DNA of 64,000 nt from Bacteroidota bacterium (GCA_023459355.1 JAEWUM010000015.1:124001-188000); one strand, 5' to 3'; shown: positions 1-8,318, numbered from the stretch's first letter. Made by a program: numbers and translations. Notes: generated by a model from the sequence alone, not told the origin.

Positions 1-2
1 TA

Positions 3-65
3 CGACAAGTCAGTAGTAAAGAACTGATAGAACAACAATTAAATTTATTTTCTGCATTTGAATAA
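3..65 (+). CDS. 3' end of an unidentified gene (partial)
   Basis: An open frame runs in from the left edge and ends at the TAA at 63-65, giving a short tail that ends in LNLFSAFE. It stops six bases before the next start codon, so it is probably the first visible member of an operon with the two exported proteins that follow. In Bacteroidota such pairs often follow a sigma factor and an anti-sigma-like membrane protein, so this tail could belong to one of those. That is inference; the tail itself is too short to identify. Confidence 0.5.
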   Translation, partial: RQVSSKELIEQQLNLFSAFE

Positions 66-71
66 TATAAA

Positions 72-536
72 ATGAACGATATGAGATCAATTAAAATCTT
101 TTTATTCCTACTGTTATTAAACGGATTCACAGGTATCCGGTCGATACAAGCCCAAAGCGATCTTGAAATAAAGAAAGTTTTTGATCGGTACGGCAACCAA
201 AAGGGAGTTGTTATGGTAGAACTAACCGGCGAAATGTTAGAGGGATACGATTTCTCACTTTTTAAAAGTTTGATGATAAAAGAAAATCCCGAAGCAGCCG
301 ACTATATCCGGAAAAGCCTTGCAAAAGATGAAACAGGGGCCAAAAAAGTCAAACAGGTGGTTGCAAATGGCAAAGCAACATCTATATACCTTCAATTACC
401 TCCTAAAGGTAAATATCACAGGCTGATTCTTTTCAATGAAGCAAACAAACCCGAGCACGTAATCACGCTAATCTATATAGAATCTAAAGATGATTCTGAA
501 AATGTTTTGAAATTAATATTGAAAAAAAATAAATAA
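72..536 (+). CDS. Small exported protein of unknown function (DUF4252-like)
   Basis: A 154-residue protein with an N-terminal hydrophobic stretch (about residues 8-27, ending near AQS) that reads as a signal peptide. The remainder is a small alpha/beta domain with no cysteines and no catalytic motif that I can recognise. Size, export signal and position between an unknown gene and an outer-membrane barrel resemble the DUF4252/DUF6108-type proteins of Bacteroidales, but this is a resemblance and not a firm match. The start could be ATG at 72 or the in-frame ATG at 81; both leave the signal peptide intact. It is followed 22 bp later by the barrel gene and is probably co-transcribed with it. Confidence 0.6.
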   Translation: MNDMRSIKIFLFLLLLNGFTGIRSIQAQSDLEIKKVFDRYGNQKGVVMVELTGEMLEGYDFSLFKSLMIKENPEAADYIRKSLAKDETGAKKVKQVVANGKATSIYLQLPPKGKYHRLILFNEANKPEHVITLIYIESKDDSENVLKLILKKNK

Positions 537-558
537 TAAACACTTAATTATCAACGAA

Positions 559-1473
559 ATGAAAAAAATAATGCTTTCTTTTATCCTATTTGTATGTATA
601 TTTTCTGATGCTATAGCTTTTGAAACAGCAGAAAATGATACGACAGTTTATTTTAGAAACAAAACTATTCAAATAGAGGATAGTATCGGTCAGATGAGAG
701 TAAAAGTCTTTGATCAACAGGGTGAGGAGTATAAACCTGTTTACGAAGGAGTTTTCTCTGACGGGAAAAGCTACGAGAAATGGACTGTAATAGAAGAGAT
801 TGGCATTCAATTGCCTTTCATGACAAAACCGAAAAGTAAACGAAAGTACACAATGGAGCCGCATTGGGCTGGTATTGGCTGGGGTTTTGCGAATATTGCT
901 GATCAACAGTATAATATTAATAATATCAATGGAGTGTCGCTGAAGTCTGAATCTTCTAATGAATTCTTTTTCAATTTGATTGAAAAAATCTTACCCATTT
1001 ATCGCAATAATCTGGGTCTGACAACCGGACTTGGATTCAATTGGCGGAATTACTTCTTTGACGCCAATCAACACTTTACTGAAGTTGCAGGTGTAACAAT
1101 TGTTGAAAATGCTCCTGCAGGCACTGAGTATGAATACAGCCGCCTGAGAACGTTTTATATCAATGTGCCGTTATTACTTGAGTGGCAACCAACCTTCGGA
1201 AAAAGCCAGAAATTTTTTGTTTCTGCAGGTGTAGTGGGAGGGGTCAACACATCGGCCACTCACAAGCTTAAATACAAAGATGTCAGCGATAACACCATCA
1301 GAAAAATAACCGGAAAAGGATTGAATATTGCGCCGGTAACGCTTGATTTTCTGGGACAGATTGGATATGGCTCATGGAATGTATATGCTAAATATTCTAC
1401 ATTCAGCATGTTCCAATCGCAAAAAGGACCGGAAATAAGATCTGTGTCGGTTGGAGCGATGCTGAATTTTTAA
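559..1473 (+). CDS. Outer-membrane beta-barrel protein
   Basis: A 304-residue protein with a signal peptide (residues 1-20, ending IAF) and a C-terminal half of alternating hydrophobic/aromatic strands typical of a small outer-membrane barrel. The chain ends in phenylalanine (GAMLNF), the usual last residue of outer-membrane proteins recognised by the BAM machinery. Residues 25-100 form a soluble, acidic N-terminal segment that probably faces the periplasm. The family appears to be the PorT-like or generic barrel group of Bacteroidota; cargo or ligand is unknown. It lies 22 bp after the small exported protein and is closed by a strong terminator at 1496-1532. Confidence 0.75.
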   Translation: MKKIMLSFILFVCIFSDAIAFETAENDTTVYFRNKTIQIEDSIGQMRVKVFDQQGEEYKPVYEGVFSDGKSYEKWTVIEEIGIQLPFMTKPKSKRKYTMEPHWAGIGWGFANIADQQYNINNINGVSLKSESSNEFFFNLIEKILPIYRNNLGLTTGLGFNWRNYFFDANQHFTEVAGVTIVENAPAGTEYEYSRLRTFYINVPLLLEWQPTFGKSQKFFVSAGVVGGVNTSATHKLKYKDVSDNTIRKITGKGLNIAPVTLDFLGQIGYGSWNVYAKYSTFSMFQSQKGPEIRSVSVGAMLNF

Positions 1474-1495
1474 TTGCCAGGAAGATTATAAATAA

Positions 1496-1532
1496 AAAAG
1501 CCCGTAAATCAACGCTTGATTTACGGGCTTTT
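1496..1532. terminator. Bidirectional intrinsic terminator
   Basis: A perfect 17-bp inverted repeat (1496-1512 and 1516-1532, loop CGC) has A-rich and T-rich ends on both sides. It therefore works on either strand: it closes the barrel gene on the plus strand and oadB on the minus strand. Confidence 0.9.
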
Positions 1533-1548
1533 ATGCAGATTAATATTG

Positions 1549-2757
1549 TTACGACAACAGCGAGATAAGTACCCCAGCAGCAACTGCAGAGCCAATTACT
1601 CCTGAGATATTACTTGCCATACAGTATTGCAGGATATGGTTGCTCGAATCATATTTTAATGCCATTTCGTTGGCAACTCTCGATGCCATCGGTACGGCAC
1701 TTAATCCGGTTGCTCCAATCAATGGATTGATTTTCTTTTTAGCAAAAAGATTATACACTTTAACGGCTAAAATACCTCCCGCGATTGAAATAGCAAACGC
1801 GACAAATCCTCCTACCACAATTCCCAATGTTTTGGGTGAAAGAAAGACATCAGCAGTCATAGTCGCTCCTACGGTCAGACCGAGGAAAATAGTAGCGGTA
1901 TTCATGATAGGTCCGGTAGCCGCTTCGGATAATCTCAAGGTTGAAGTCCCGATTTCTTTAATCAGATTTCCAAACAACAACATGCCCAATAAAGGCACTG
2001 ACGATGGAACAAAGACAGCAGAAACGCAACCCAGTACAATGGGGAAGATAATTTTCACCACCTTGAGATTCTTAATCTGATGTTTAGCCGGATACATCTT
2101 ATCCATTTGACGCATGTTGATTTTGAATTCTTTTTTAGAAATCAGCAGATTTGCCACAAGCGGGATAATCACAGGTACAAGCGCCATGTATGAATAGGCC
2201 GCGATGGCAATCGGTCCGAGCAGATGGGGTGCTAATTTAATTGTTGTGTAGATAGCTGTTGGTCCATCGGCACCCCCTATAATACCGAGGGATGCAGCTT
2301 CTTCGAGGGTAAATCCTAACAGCAATGCTGCTATCAGTACAGAGAATATACCGATTTGTGCAGCAGCGCCAAAGAAAGCAAGCTTCAGATTGCGCAACAT
2401 GGGGCCAAAGTCGGTCAAAGCCCCCACACCCATGAAGATGATAGGAGGCAAAAATCCCGTTTTAATCAGGCTGTAGTACAAATAATTCATGATACCATAT
2501 TCACTGGCAATCTCGAACAGGTTTTTGTAGCGGTGACCTTCTAAAGCGATGTTTTCAGCAGGGACAATACCCATACCACCTCCCGGGAAATTGGCCAATA
2601 AAACGCCAAAAGCTATCGGGACTAATAATAATGGCTCATATTTCTTTTTGATACCCAGATAAAGCAACACAAAGGCAATAACCCACATCAAGGCTACCTG
2701 ATAGGAAAACCCACCAAAGGCAGTCATTTCATATAATTTTGATAATATTTCTTCCAT
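1549..2757 (-). CDS. oadB: Sodium ion-translocating decarboxylase subunit beta
   Basis: The 402-residue membrane subunit of a biotin-dependent, sodium-pumping decarboxylase (OadB/MmdB/GcdB family). It takes CO2 from carboxybiotin on the alpha subunit and couples this to sodium export. The protein is hydrophobic throughout and carries the hallmark GGADGPT segment at residues 161-167; the Asp there (D164) corresponds to the conserved acidic residue of the ion path. Length matches the family (about 375-435). It lies five bases after oadA in the order oadG-oadA-oadB, typical of Bacteroidales. Substrate (oxaloacetate or methylmalonyl-CoA) is set by the alpha subunit, which here looks oxaloacetate/pyruvate-type. 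Confidence 0.93.
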   Translation of the reverse strand: MEEILSKLYEMTAFGGFSYQVALMWVIAFVLLYLGIKKKYEPLLLVPIAFGVLLANFPGGGMGIVPAENIALEGHRYKNLFEIASEYGIMNYLYYSLIKTGFLPPIIFMGVGALTDFGPMLRNLKLAFFGAAAQIGIFSVLIAALLLGFTLEEAASLGIIGGADGPTAIYTTIKLAPHLLGPIAIAAYSYMALVPVIIPLVANLLISKKEFKINMRQMDKMYPAKHQIKNLKVVKIIFPIVLGCVSAVFVPSSVPLLGMLLFGNLIKEIGTSTLRLSEAATGPIMNTATIFLGLTVGATMTADVFLSPKTLGIVVGGFVAFAISIAGGILAVKVYNLFAKKKINPLIGATGLSAVPMASRVANEMALKYDSSNHILQYCMASNISGVIGSAVAAGVLISLLS

Positions 2758-2762
2758 CCTGA

Positions 2763-4610
2763 TTACTGAAGTTTAAATAACACATCATCCTCATCAACAG
2801 AATCACCATTGGCGAATCCAATTTCTACAATTTTACCGGCTTTATCAGCGGTTATCGCATTGTATGTTTTCATCGATTCAATGTAACAAAGCACATCTCC
2901 TTTCTCAACAACATCACCAACTTTTACCGGCGTTTCCGATGAACTGTTTGTCAGATAAAACTTACCTTCAAGCGGTGCGATAACATCGTGCATCTCTGCG
3001 GAAGTTTTTACCGTTTTTGAAACCTCAGGAGTTGAAGAAGCGTTACTTACGGCATCTCCATACGCTATATTTACAATAAATTTCTCGCCGTTGACTTCAA
3101 CCTGAACCGTTTGAGGTTCTACCTGAGCTGCAACAGGCACCGGATTTTTCTTGGCTTTTTCCTGAGCAAGTTCCGCTTCAAAATCAGCTTTAGCTTTACC
3201 TGATCTGTAAGCCCTGTATTGTTCCGGGTGCATTGCCAATTCAAATAATTCCTCATCATCCTGACCGAAATCCCAGCCTTTCTCTGTCATTTCCTTTTTG
3301 AATTCTTCCAGCTTATCAGGATATAAGGCCTGAGGGTCACCTGTATAGAATTCACGCCCCTGTTCCTTTGCCAGTTCTTTGATAACAGGGTCTACCTCTC
3401 CCGGCAATTTTCCGGCTTTACCCAGAATCATGTCCCAGATATTGTCGGCAATCATGGTCCAACGCTCTTTACCTTTGCTCAATTGCATAATATTGAACAT
3501 GGCCAGATTTTTCACATATTGAGAGAAAGGAGTAACCAGTGGAGGATATCCAACACGCGGCCAAACATAGGCTACTTCATCGAACAGTTTTATCAGCAAT
3601 TCATCAATTGCAAGTTCAGGTTCACCTTTTTTTGCCAATGATTTGTTGATGCTGACAAGGTTATCTTTCAAGTCATTCATCAAACTGCCCATCATACCGC
3701 CCGGTAATCCTGATGCGATAAGTAATGATTGCAGTCTTCGGTTAGATTCAGGGATGAAATAACCGAGGAAATCATCCATAAACTCCTGAGTCAACGCCCT
3801 GACACGCATATAGGCTGCCATGTCGATTTCAGGGACTTTAAAGCCGGCATCAACCAACATCTCACGCACCATGATCACGTCGGCATGTCCGGTTCCCCAT
3901 GAAAGAGGTTCCATACCCACATCGATGATATCGCAACCATTACGACAAACTTCTAAGATTGAAGCGGGGGTAAAACCAGGACCGGTCTGACCATGATACT
4001 GAACCAGAATGTTCGGATAATTAGTTTTAATGTGTTTCACAATTTTACCTAATGTTACCGGTCTTCCGATTCCGGCCATGTCTTTCAGACAGATTTCATC
4101 AGCTCCATTGGCAATTAATTCATCAGCAAGCTGGCAAAAATATTTTTCATTGTGAACTTCAGAAACAGTTAATGACAAAGTCGCCTGCGCAATCATGCCG
4201 GCTTCTTTCGCATATTTAATGGATGCTATGATGTTACGTGGATCATTTAACCCACAAAAACAACGGGTAATATCAACGCCCTGCGCTTTTTTTACGTTGT
4301 AAAATAATTTTCGAACATCAGCAGGCACCGGACTCATCCTCAATCCGTTTAGTGATCTATCTAACATATGTGTTTGAATACCGGCCTCATTGAATGGACG
4401 TGCCCATTCTCTAACAGCCTTATTTGGATTTTCTCCAAAAAGCAGGTTAATTTGCTCGAATCCACCACCATTTGTTTCGACACGGGCAAAACAGCCCATT
4501 TTAATAATTTCGGGAGCCACTCTCACCAATTGATCCACCCGTGGCATGTATTTCCCTGAACTTTGCCACATATCCCGATAAACCAACGAAAATTTAATCT
4601 CTTTCTTCAT
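2763..4610 (-). CDS. oadA: Oxaloacetate decarboxylase alpha subunit with biotin carrier domain
   Basis: A 615-residue protein with an N-terminal carboxyltransferase TIM barrel (about 1-300), a central conserved pyruvate carboxylase/OadA domain (about 300-470), a charged and Pro/Val/Ala-rich linker, and a C-terminal biotinyl domain. It moves the carboxyl group of oxaloacetate to biotin; OadB then releases the CO2 and pumps sodium. The biotin attachment site reads ESMKT with the target Lys near residue 581, instead of the usual AMKM. An Asp-Met-Ala-Gly metal-site segment follows EICLKD in the barrel. It is the middle gene of the oad operon, 20 bases after oadG and five before oadB. Confidence 0.92.
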   Translation of the reverse strand: MKKEIKFSLVYRDMWQSSGKYMPRVDQLVRVAPEIIKMGCFARVETNGGGFEQINLLFGENPNKAVREWARPFNEAGIQTHMLDRSLNGLRMSPVPADVRKLFYNVKKAQGVDITRCFCGLNDPRNIIASIKYAKEAGMIAQATLSLTVSEVHNEKYFCQLADELIANGADEICLKDMAGIGRPVTLGKIVKHIKTNYPNILVQYHGQTGPGFTPASILEVCRNGCDIIDVGMEPLSWGTGHADVIMVREMLVDAGFKVPEIDMAAYMRVRALTQEFMDDFLGYFIPESNRRLQSLLIASGLPGGMMGSLMNDLKDNLVSINKSLAKKGEPELAIDELLIKLFDEVAYVWPRVGYPPLVTPFSQYVKNLAMFNIMQLSKGKERWTMIADNIWDMILGKAGKLPGEVDPVIKELAKEQGREFYTGDPQALYPDKLEEFKKEMTEKGWDFGQDDEELFELAMHPEQYRAYRSGKAKADFEAELAQEKAKKNPVPVAAQVEPQTVQVEVNGEKFIVNIAYGDAVSNASSTPEVSKTVKTSAEMHDVIAPLEGKFYLTNSSSETPVKVGDVVEKGDVLCYIESMKTYNAITADKAGKIVEIGFANGDSVDEDDVLFKLQ

Positions 4611-4630
4611 GTAACCCTTATTTATTGCGC

Positions 4631-4882
4631 TTATAATTTTTTTATGTTTGTTATTTTCCCTCTACCTTTCGTAATTACATCTATAGCTGCTTCGATTGCT
4701 TTCAATGTGTTATCTGAAGAAGCAGTTACTTTCTTCGTTTTAACAACAGTTGCTTCTTCCGGTAAATACCTGTTTGATAATCTGATGATTAAATTACCGA
4801 TCAGAATGATTAAAAACAGGATGAAAAATACTGTAATCATTCCAACGGCCATGATAGATAATGCTTCATTTAATGGCTGCAT
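4631..4882 (-). CDS. oadG: OadG-type small membrane subunit
   Basis: An 83-residue protein with one strong transmembrane helix (about residues 8-31), a charged cytoplasmic linker, and a short C-terminal helix. This is the layout of the gamma subunit that holds the alpha and beta subunits of sodium-pumping decarboxylases together. I chose the ATG at 4882 (MQPLNEAL) because the open frame further upstream would put an odd hydrophobic leader before a normal OadG start. It is the first gene of the oadGAB operon, with a promoter-like TATATTTG about 105 bp upstream. Confidence 0.85.
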   Translation of the reverse strand: MQPLNEALSIMAVGMITVFFILFLIILIGNLIIRLSNRYLPEEATVVKTKKVTASSDNTLKAIEAAIDVITKGRGKITNIKKL

Positions 4883-4987
4883 AATAGTATAAATATTTAT
4901 AATTATTGTATCTTGTAATATTAGGAGAATATGAAGTGTGATTGTAACAATTTGCAAATATTATGGCACATTAGTAATTAATTTGTG

Positions 4988-4995
4988 CAAATATA
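4988..4995 (-). promoter_or_regulatory. -7 promoter box for the oadGAB operon
   Basis: TATATTTG on the minus strand is an exact match to the Bacteroidota -7 consensus TAnnTTTG. No clear TTTG is present at -33. It would give a leader of about 100 nt before oadG. Confidence 0.45.
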
Positions 4996-5094
4996 GCAAT
5001 TTTTTTGCAGCGCGGATGTGAATGAAGTGACTATTAACTATTTTTTCAATCTGTATAAAGTGAATATTTATACTTATTCTGTGATTGAAATATG

Positions 5095-6414
5095 TTAAAT
5101 ATTTCCGAAGAATATCCCTGCAAAGGTTGATAATACAATAACAATAAGGCAGTAAACAATCGTTTTCTGCGTTCCCAATACACCACGGATAACGAGCATA
5201 TTCGGTAATGAAAGTGAGGGCCCGGCAAGCAGCAAAGCCAAAGCAGGACCTTTACCCATTCCCGAAGCCAATAATCCCTGAACGATTGGAACTTCGGTTA
5301 GTGTGGCAAAATACATGAACGCTCCAACGATCGAAGCTAAAAAATTTGAGAGCAGCGAATTTCCTCCTACTGCCCATGCAATCCAGGAATTTGGTATAAC
5401 ACCGGCAATTGCAGTGTCATCATGCGTGGAACCTAACAGAAAACCGGCAATTACAACCCCAATAGCCAGCAGCGGCATGATTTGTTTAGCAAATCCCCAA
5501 CTGGAAAGTATCCATTCTTTGTTTTCTCCATCTTCTGATTTCTCCATCAGGGCAATGGAGCTCACGGCAGCAATGGCAACGACCACGCTGATTAAAGGAT
5601 TGCCAATAAATATGGCACTTAATGCTGTTGCAACAGCTCCTAACAAAATCTGCCAGCTTTTCAGTTTTAAAATATAAATCATTGAATATATGAGTACCAG
5701 ACCAAATAATCCGGTAATATACCATTTGTATGACCAGAGGTAAAACCAGAAACTGGTCGTGTCGCCTTCAGCCGGTCTTCCCCAGTTAGCAAAAACCAAT
5801 ATCAGAACGAGGGTAAAAAAGTGAAGGGCAGTTTGCCACAACGGCCTGGTTTCAGGTACATCCGGGAAGTTCAGTTGTTCTGCTGCTTTTACTTTTTCTT
5901 CTTTCCTGTAAATAAAAGCCATGATTAAACCAATCACAACACTGAAAACAACAGCACCCACAAAACGGGCTACTCCGAGTTCAACCCCAAGAATACGAGC
6001 TGTCAGGATAATGGCAAGTATATTAATGGCTGGTCCGGAATACAGAAAAGCGATTGCCGGACCGAGCCCCGCACCACGTTTGTGTATGCTCGAAAACAGC
6101 GGGAGAATTGTACAAGAGCAAACTGCCAGAATTGTTCCTGAGACAGCAGCAACAGTATAAGCTACCCATCGTTTTGCTTTGGCTCCAAAATATTTGATAA
6201 CAGAGGCCTGACTAACAAATACCGAGATTACTCCGGCAATAAGAAATGCAGGGAGCAAGCATAAAATTACGTGTTCCTGTGCGTACCACTTTGCCAAATC
6301 AAATGTAGCTAAAACGGCAGTGTTAAAGACCGGACTTTCAATCGGCAGGAAAAATACCGCCAAAAAGACAACTACTATCCCAAACAGGATTTTTAATTCT
6401 TTTTTTAGTTCCAT
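5095..6414 (-). CDS. Permease of the COG0701 (ArsP/YraQ-like) family
   Basis: A 439-residue integral membrane protein with at least eight hydrophobic helices split by a cytoplasmic loop (around 165-200, rich in Lys/Glu). The CSCT segment (Cys99 and Cys101) after the third helix, followed by PLF, is the signature of the COG0701 permease family, whose members export organoarsenicals (ArsP) or divalent metals. The SGPAIN motif in the next helix also fits. It is the last gene of a cluster with an ArsR regulator and ArsG/ArsF-like proteins, but has its own upstream palindrome at 6505-6524, so it is probably a separate ArsR-controlled transcript. Thiolate-binding cysteines suggest arsenicals or soft metals as cargo. 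Confidence 0.82.
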   Translation of the reverse strand: MELKKELKILFGIVVVFLAVFFLPIESPVFNTAVLATFDLAKWYAQEHVILCLLPAFLIAGVISVFVSQASVIKYFGAKAKRWVAYTVAAVSGTILAVCSCTILPLFSSIHKRGAGLGPAIAFLYSGPAINILAIILTARILGVELGVARFVGAVVFSVVIGLIMAFIYRKEEKVKAAEQLNFPDVPETRPLWQTALHFFTLVLILVFANWGRPAEGDTTSFWFYLWSYKWYITGLFGLVLIYSMIYILKLKSWQILLGAVATALSAIFIGNPLISVVVAIAAVSSIALMEKSEDGENKEWILSSWGFAKQIMPLLAIGVVIAGFLLGSTHDDTAIAGVIPNSWIAWAVGGNSLLSNFLASIVGAFMYFATLTEVPIVQGLLASGMGKGPALALLLAGPSLSLPNMLVIRGVLGTQKTIVYCLIVIVLSTFAGIFFGNI

Positions 6415-6504
6415 AACGTGAGTTTATTAATAAATCAGCTGCAACGAAAGCTGCAGTGCTGTAAATGAAAAATTTAATTACAATTTGCTTCTAATGTAAA
6501 ATTC

Positions 6505-6524
6505 ATTTCGTAATAATCCGAAAT
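6505..6524. promoter_or_regulatory. ArsR operator candidate 1 (before the permease)
   Basis: ATTTCG, eight bases, then CGAAAT: a dyad identical in half-sites and spacing to the one at 7948-7967 and nearly identical to the one at 8299-8318. It lies about 90 bp upstream of the permease start, next to a weak -7-like TACATTAG at 6491-6498 on the minus strand. Confidence 0.65.
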
Positions 6525-6543
6525 AACGAGATAAAAAAATATC

Positions 6544-7245
6544 TTATTTAATCCATAAATCGATAACATAGTACAATCCAACCAAGATAAATAATACAGA
6601 AACAACCCTCCGAAACCAGATTTCAAAGGTTTTAATTTTACTGTATAATTTTCCTACATTACCTACGGCATAGGCCAGGAACCAGGCAAATATTATTACC
6701 GGGATCCCGGTAGCAACTGCGAAAACAACGGGTAAAAACAAGCCGCTTGCACTCGAAATGGTCATGGGTATCAGCATCATAAAATACAGCACGCCACTAT
6801 AAGGACAAAATGCCAGTGCAAAAACAATCCCGAGCAATAAGGAGCTCCAGTAGTTACCTTTGCTGCGGTTACCTATTTTCTCTGTCAATCCGGAAAAACC
6901 AGGGAATTTGAGTTTAATAATATCCAACATGAAGAGTCCGATGATGATAAGTATTGGTCCGAGTAATTTTTCTCCCCAGCCTTGGAATATCATTGAAATT
7001 TGCATCTGACTCGCGCCAAAGTACAGAATAACCGCCAGTACGGTATAACTGATAACGCGCCCCAGCGTATAAACCAATCCACTCATGAATACGCGTTTGC
7101 GATCTTCAATATCCCGGCTGATAAAGCCGATAGCCGAAATATTTGTCGCCAACGGGCACGGACTGATAGCGGTCATCAGTCCGAGCACCAGGGCTGCAAC
7201 AATTGAATATTCTGTGTTTTCTAAAATATTTTGAAGAAACTCCAT
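6544..7245 (-). CDS. ArsG-like (CcdA/DsbD-type) membrane permease
   Basis: A 233-residue six-helix membrane protein of the cytochrome c biogenesis/sulfite exporter superfamily. Cysteines sit in an SPCP segment (Cys30) and an FCPYSG segment (about Cys147), the pseudo-symmetric positions that CcdA/DsbD proteins use to pass electrons or bind thiophilic cargo. Together with the next two genes it matches the ArsEFG type of cluster, in which ArsG is annotated as an efflux permease for As(III) and aromatic arsenicals. It starts four bases after the ArsF-like gene ends, so the two are co-transcribed. An alternative reading is a general periplasmic thiol-redox transporter. Confidence 0.72.
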   Translation of the reverse strand: MEFLQNILENTEYSIVAALVLGLMTAISPCPLATNISAIGFISRDIEDRKRVFMSGLVYTLGRVISYTVLAVILYFGASQMQISMIFQGWGEKLLGPILIIIGLFMLDIIKLKFPGFSGLTEKIGNRSKGNYWSSLLLGIVFALAFCPYSGVLYFMMLIPMTISSASGLFLPVVFAVATGIPVIIFAWFLAYAVGNVGKLYSKIKTFEIWFRRVVSVLFILVGLYYVIDLWIK

Positions 7246-7249
7246 GCGT

Positions 7250-7681
7250 TTATTTTTTAACCAGCGGGTCGATGGCAGATTTAATTTCAGCTTTTAGTTT
7301 ATCCGGCTGACTACGGGCATACATAAAACCTGCCTGCGTGAGGTCTGTTTTTTTATTACCTGAAACTACCAGCAACGACTGTCCCGTTGCGCCACATTTT
7401 TCGGCAGTAACCTTGCTGCTTGCCTCTTCAAGATTGATGCTGGCAAAGGTGATTTTACCGTTTTTGACCAATTCGGGGTAAAGTGTTTCAAGGTGTTTTT
7501 TTGTCTCTGACTCTACAGTGTTGCAGGTGACACATCTTCGTGTATAGTGGAAATAATACACTTCAATCTTTTCAGATAAAGCCTTTTCTGATTGTTGCTG
7601 TTTTTGTTTGTTTTGTGCCTCACACGACATGCTCCCCATGAAGAAAGTAAGCATGAAACTAAATAAAAGGATTTTTTTCAT
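7250..7681 (-). CDS. ArsF-like lipoprotein with a thioredoxin-type CxxC
   Basis: A 143-residue exported protein. The N-terminus is a lipoprotein signal (GSMSC, lipid Cys near residue 20), so it should sit in the periplasm anchored to a membrane. A Gln/Lys-rich spacer leads to a thioredoxin-like domain with RRCVTC (Cys50 and Cys53) and another Cys in EKCGATG. It resembles the ArsF family, annotated in related genomes as a nitroreductase-type partner of ArsG. The chemistry has not been shown for this protein; a thiol carrier that feeds the ArsG-like permease is equally plausible. It lies between the small thioredoxin and the permease with 4-11 bp gaps. Confidence 0.7.
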   Translation of the reverse strand: MKKILLFSFMLTFFMGSMSCEAQNKQKQQQSEKALSEKIEVYYFHYTRRCVTCNTVESETKKHLETLYPELVKNGKITFASINLEEASSKVTAEKCGATGQSLLVVSGNKKTDLTQAGFMYARSQPDKLKAEIKSAIDPLVKK

Positions 7682-7692
7682 CGGTAGATAAT

Positions 7693-7929
7693 TTAATATT
7701 TTGATAAGACTTGTTTTATTTCTTCTGAAGAAGGAATCCGTCCCTTGATTTCCACTTTTTCATTCACAACCAATGCTGGTGTGGACAAAATATTGTACTG
7801 CATGATATCCATGATGTCTTCAACTTTGGTGATGGTAGCGTTGAAGCCGTTTTGTTCTACTACCTCCCGTGTCATTTTTTCGAGTGTTTTGCATTTCGGA
7901 CAGCCTGTCCCTAAAATTTTAATGTCCAT
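7693..7929 (-). CDS. Small cytoplasmic thioredoxin-like (MTH895-type) protein
   Basis: A 78-residue single-domain thioredoxin-fold protein with the redox motif GTGCPKC (Cys10 and Cys13) and no export signal. This is the MTH895/ArsE-like group of tiny glutaredoxin-like proteins often found with ArsR-controlled permeases. I chose the ATG at 7929: the frame stays open upstream, but the ArsR-type palindrome at 7948-7967 lies in that stretch and the family starts at MDIKILG. It is the first gene of the three-gene run with the ArsF-like and ArsG-like proteins and probably keeps their cysteines, or the metalloid, reduced. Confidence 0.82.
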   Translation of the reverse strand: MDIKILGTGCPKCKTLEKMTREVVEQNGFNATITKVEDIMDIMQYNILSTPALVVNEKVEIKGRIPSSEEIKQVLSKY

Positions 7930-7947
7930 TTTATGTTGTTTTAAATT

Positions 7948-7967
7948 ATTTCGTAAAAACCCGAAAT
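7948..7967. promoter_or_regulatory. ArsR operator candidate 2 (before the thioredoxin-like gene)
   Basis: ATTTCG-N8-CGAAAT, the same dyad as at 6505-6524, in the 52-bp gap between arsR and the small thioredoxin gene. It ends 18 bp upstream of the start codon, suggesting a second ArsR-controlled start for the downstream three genes. Confidence 0.65.
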
Positions 7968-7981
7968 GCCGGTAGATTTTT

Positions 7982-8290
7982 TTACCTCTTAAAGAACTGA
8001 GCATATAATAATTTTGCTTCTTCCCAGTTTGCCCTGTTAATACAGTATTTAATGTAAGGAGGGTTGATTTCTCCCTGTATCAATCCGGCTTTTTTCAATT
8101 CTTTTAAATGCTCCGATAAGGTTGACCTGGCAATCGGGAGCTCTTCGGCCATATCGCCACTATAACAACATTTATCGAGGTTGTTGGCCAGAAAATCCAT
8201 GATAAATACACGTACCGGATTCGATAATGCTTTCGAATAACGTGCTAACTTCTCTTGATTTTCTGTGTAATATTTTTTATTTGCATGCAT
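7982..8290 (-). CDS. arsR: ArsR-family metalloid-responsive repressor
   Basis: A 102-residue winged-helix regulator. The ALSNPVRVFIMDFL helix, the recognition helix region (IARSTLSEHLKELKKAGLI) and the wing are typical of ArsR/SmtB dimers. A Cys-Cys pair (residues 41-42) at the start of the helix-turn-helix region takes the place of the usual CVCDL As(III) site, so thiolate sensing is likely but the exact ligand is not known. It heads the cluster and would repress its own promoter, the thioredoxin-ArsF-ArsG run and the permease through the three matching palindromes. Release of DNA on binding As(III) or a similar soft metal is the family mechanism. Confidence 0.82.
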   Translation of the reverse strand: MHANKKYYTENQEKLARYSKALSNPVRVFIMDFLANNLDKCCYSGDMAEELPIARSTLSEHLKELKKAGLIQGEINPPYIKYCINRANWEEAKLLYAQFFKR

Positions 8291-8298
8291 ATAAAATC

Positions 8299-8318
8299 AT
8301 TTCGTATTTTTCCGAAAC
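8299..8318. promoter_or_regulatory. ArsR operator candidate 3 (autoregulation)
   Basis: ATTTCG-N8-CGAAAC, one base away from the other two dyads. It starts 9 bp upstream of the arsR start codon and overlaps the downstream edge of the arsR -7 box, where bound repressor would block transcription initiation. Confidence 0.7.

Noticed and set aside
586..906. Open frame on the minus strand opposite the barrel gene
   Set aside because: Antisense to a clear exported protein, without motif or promoter.
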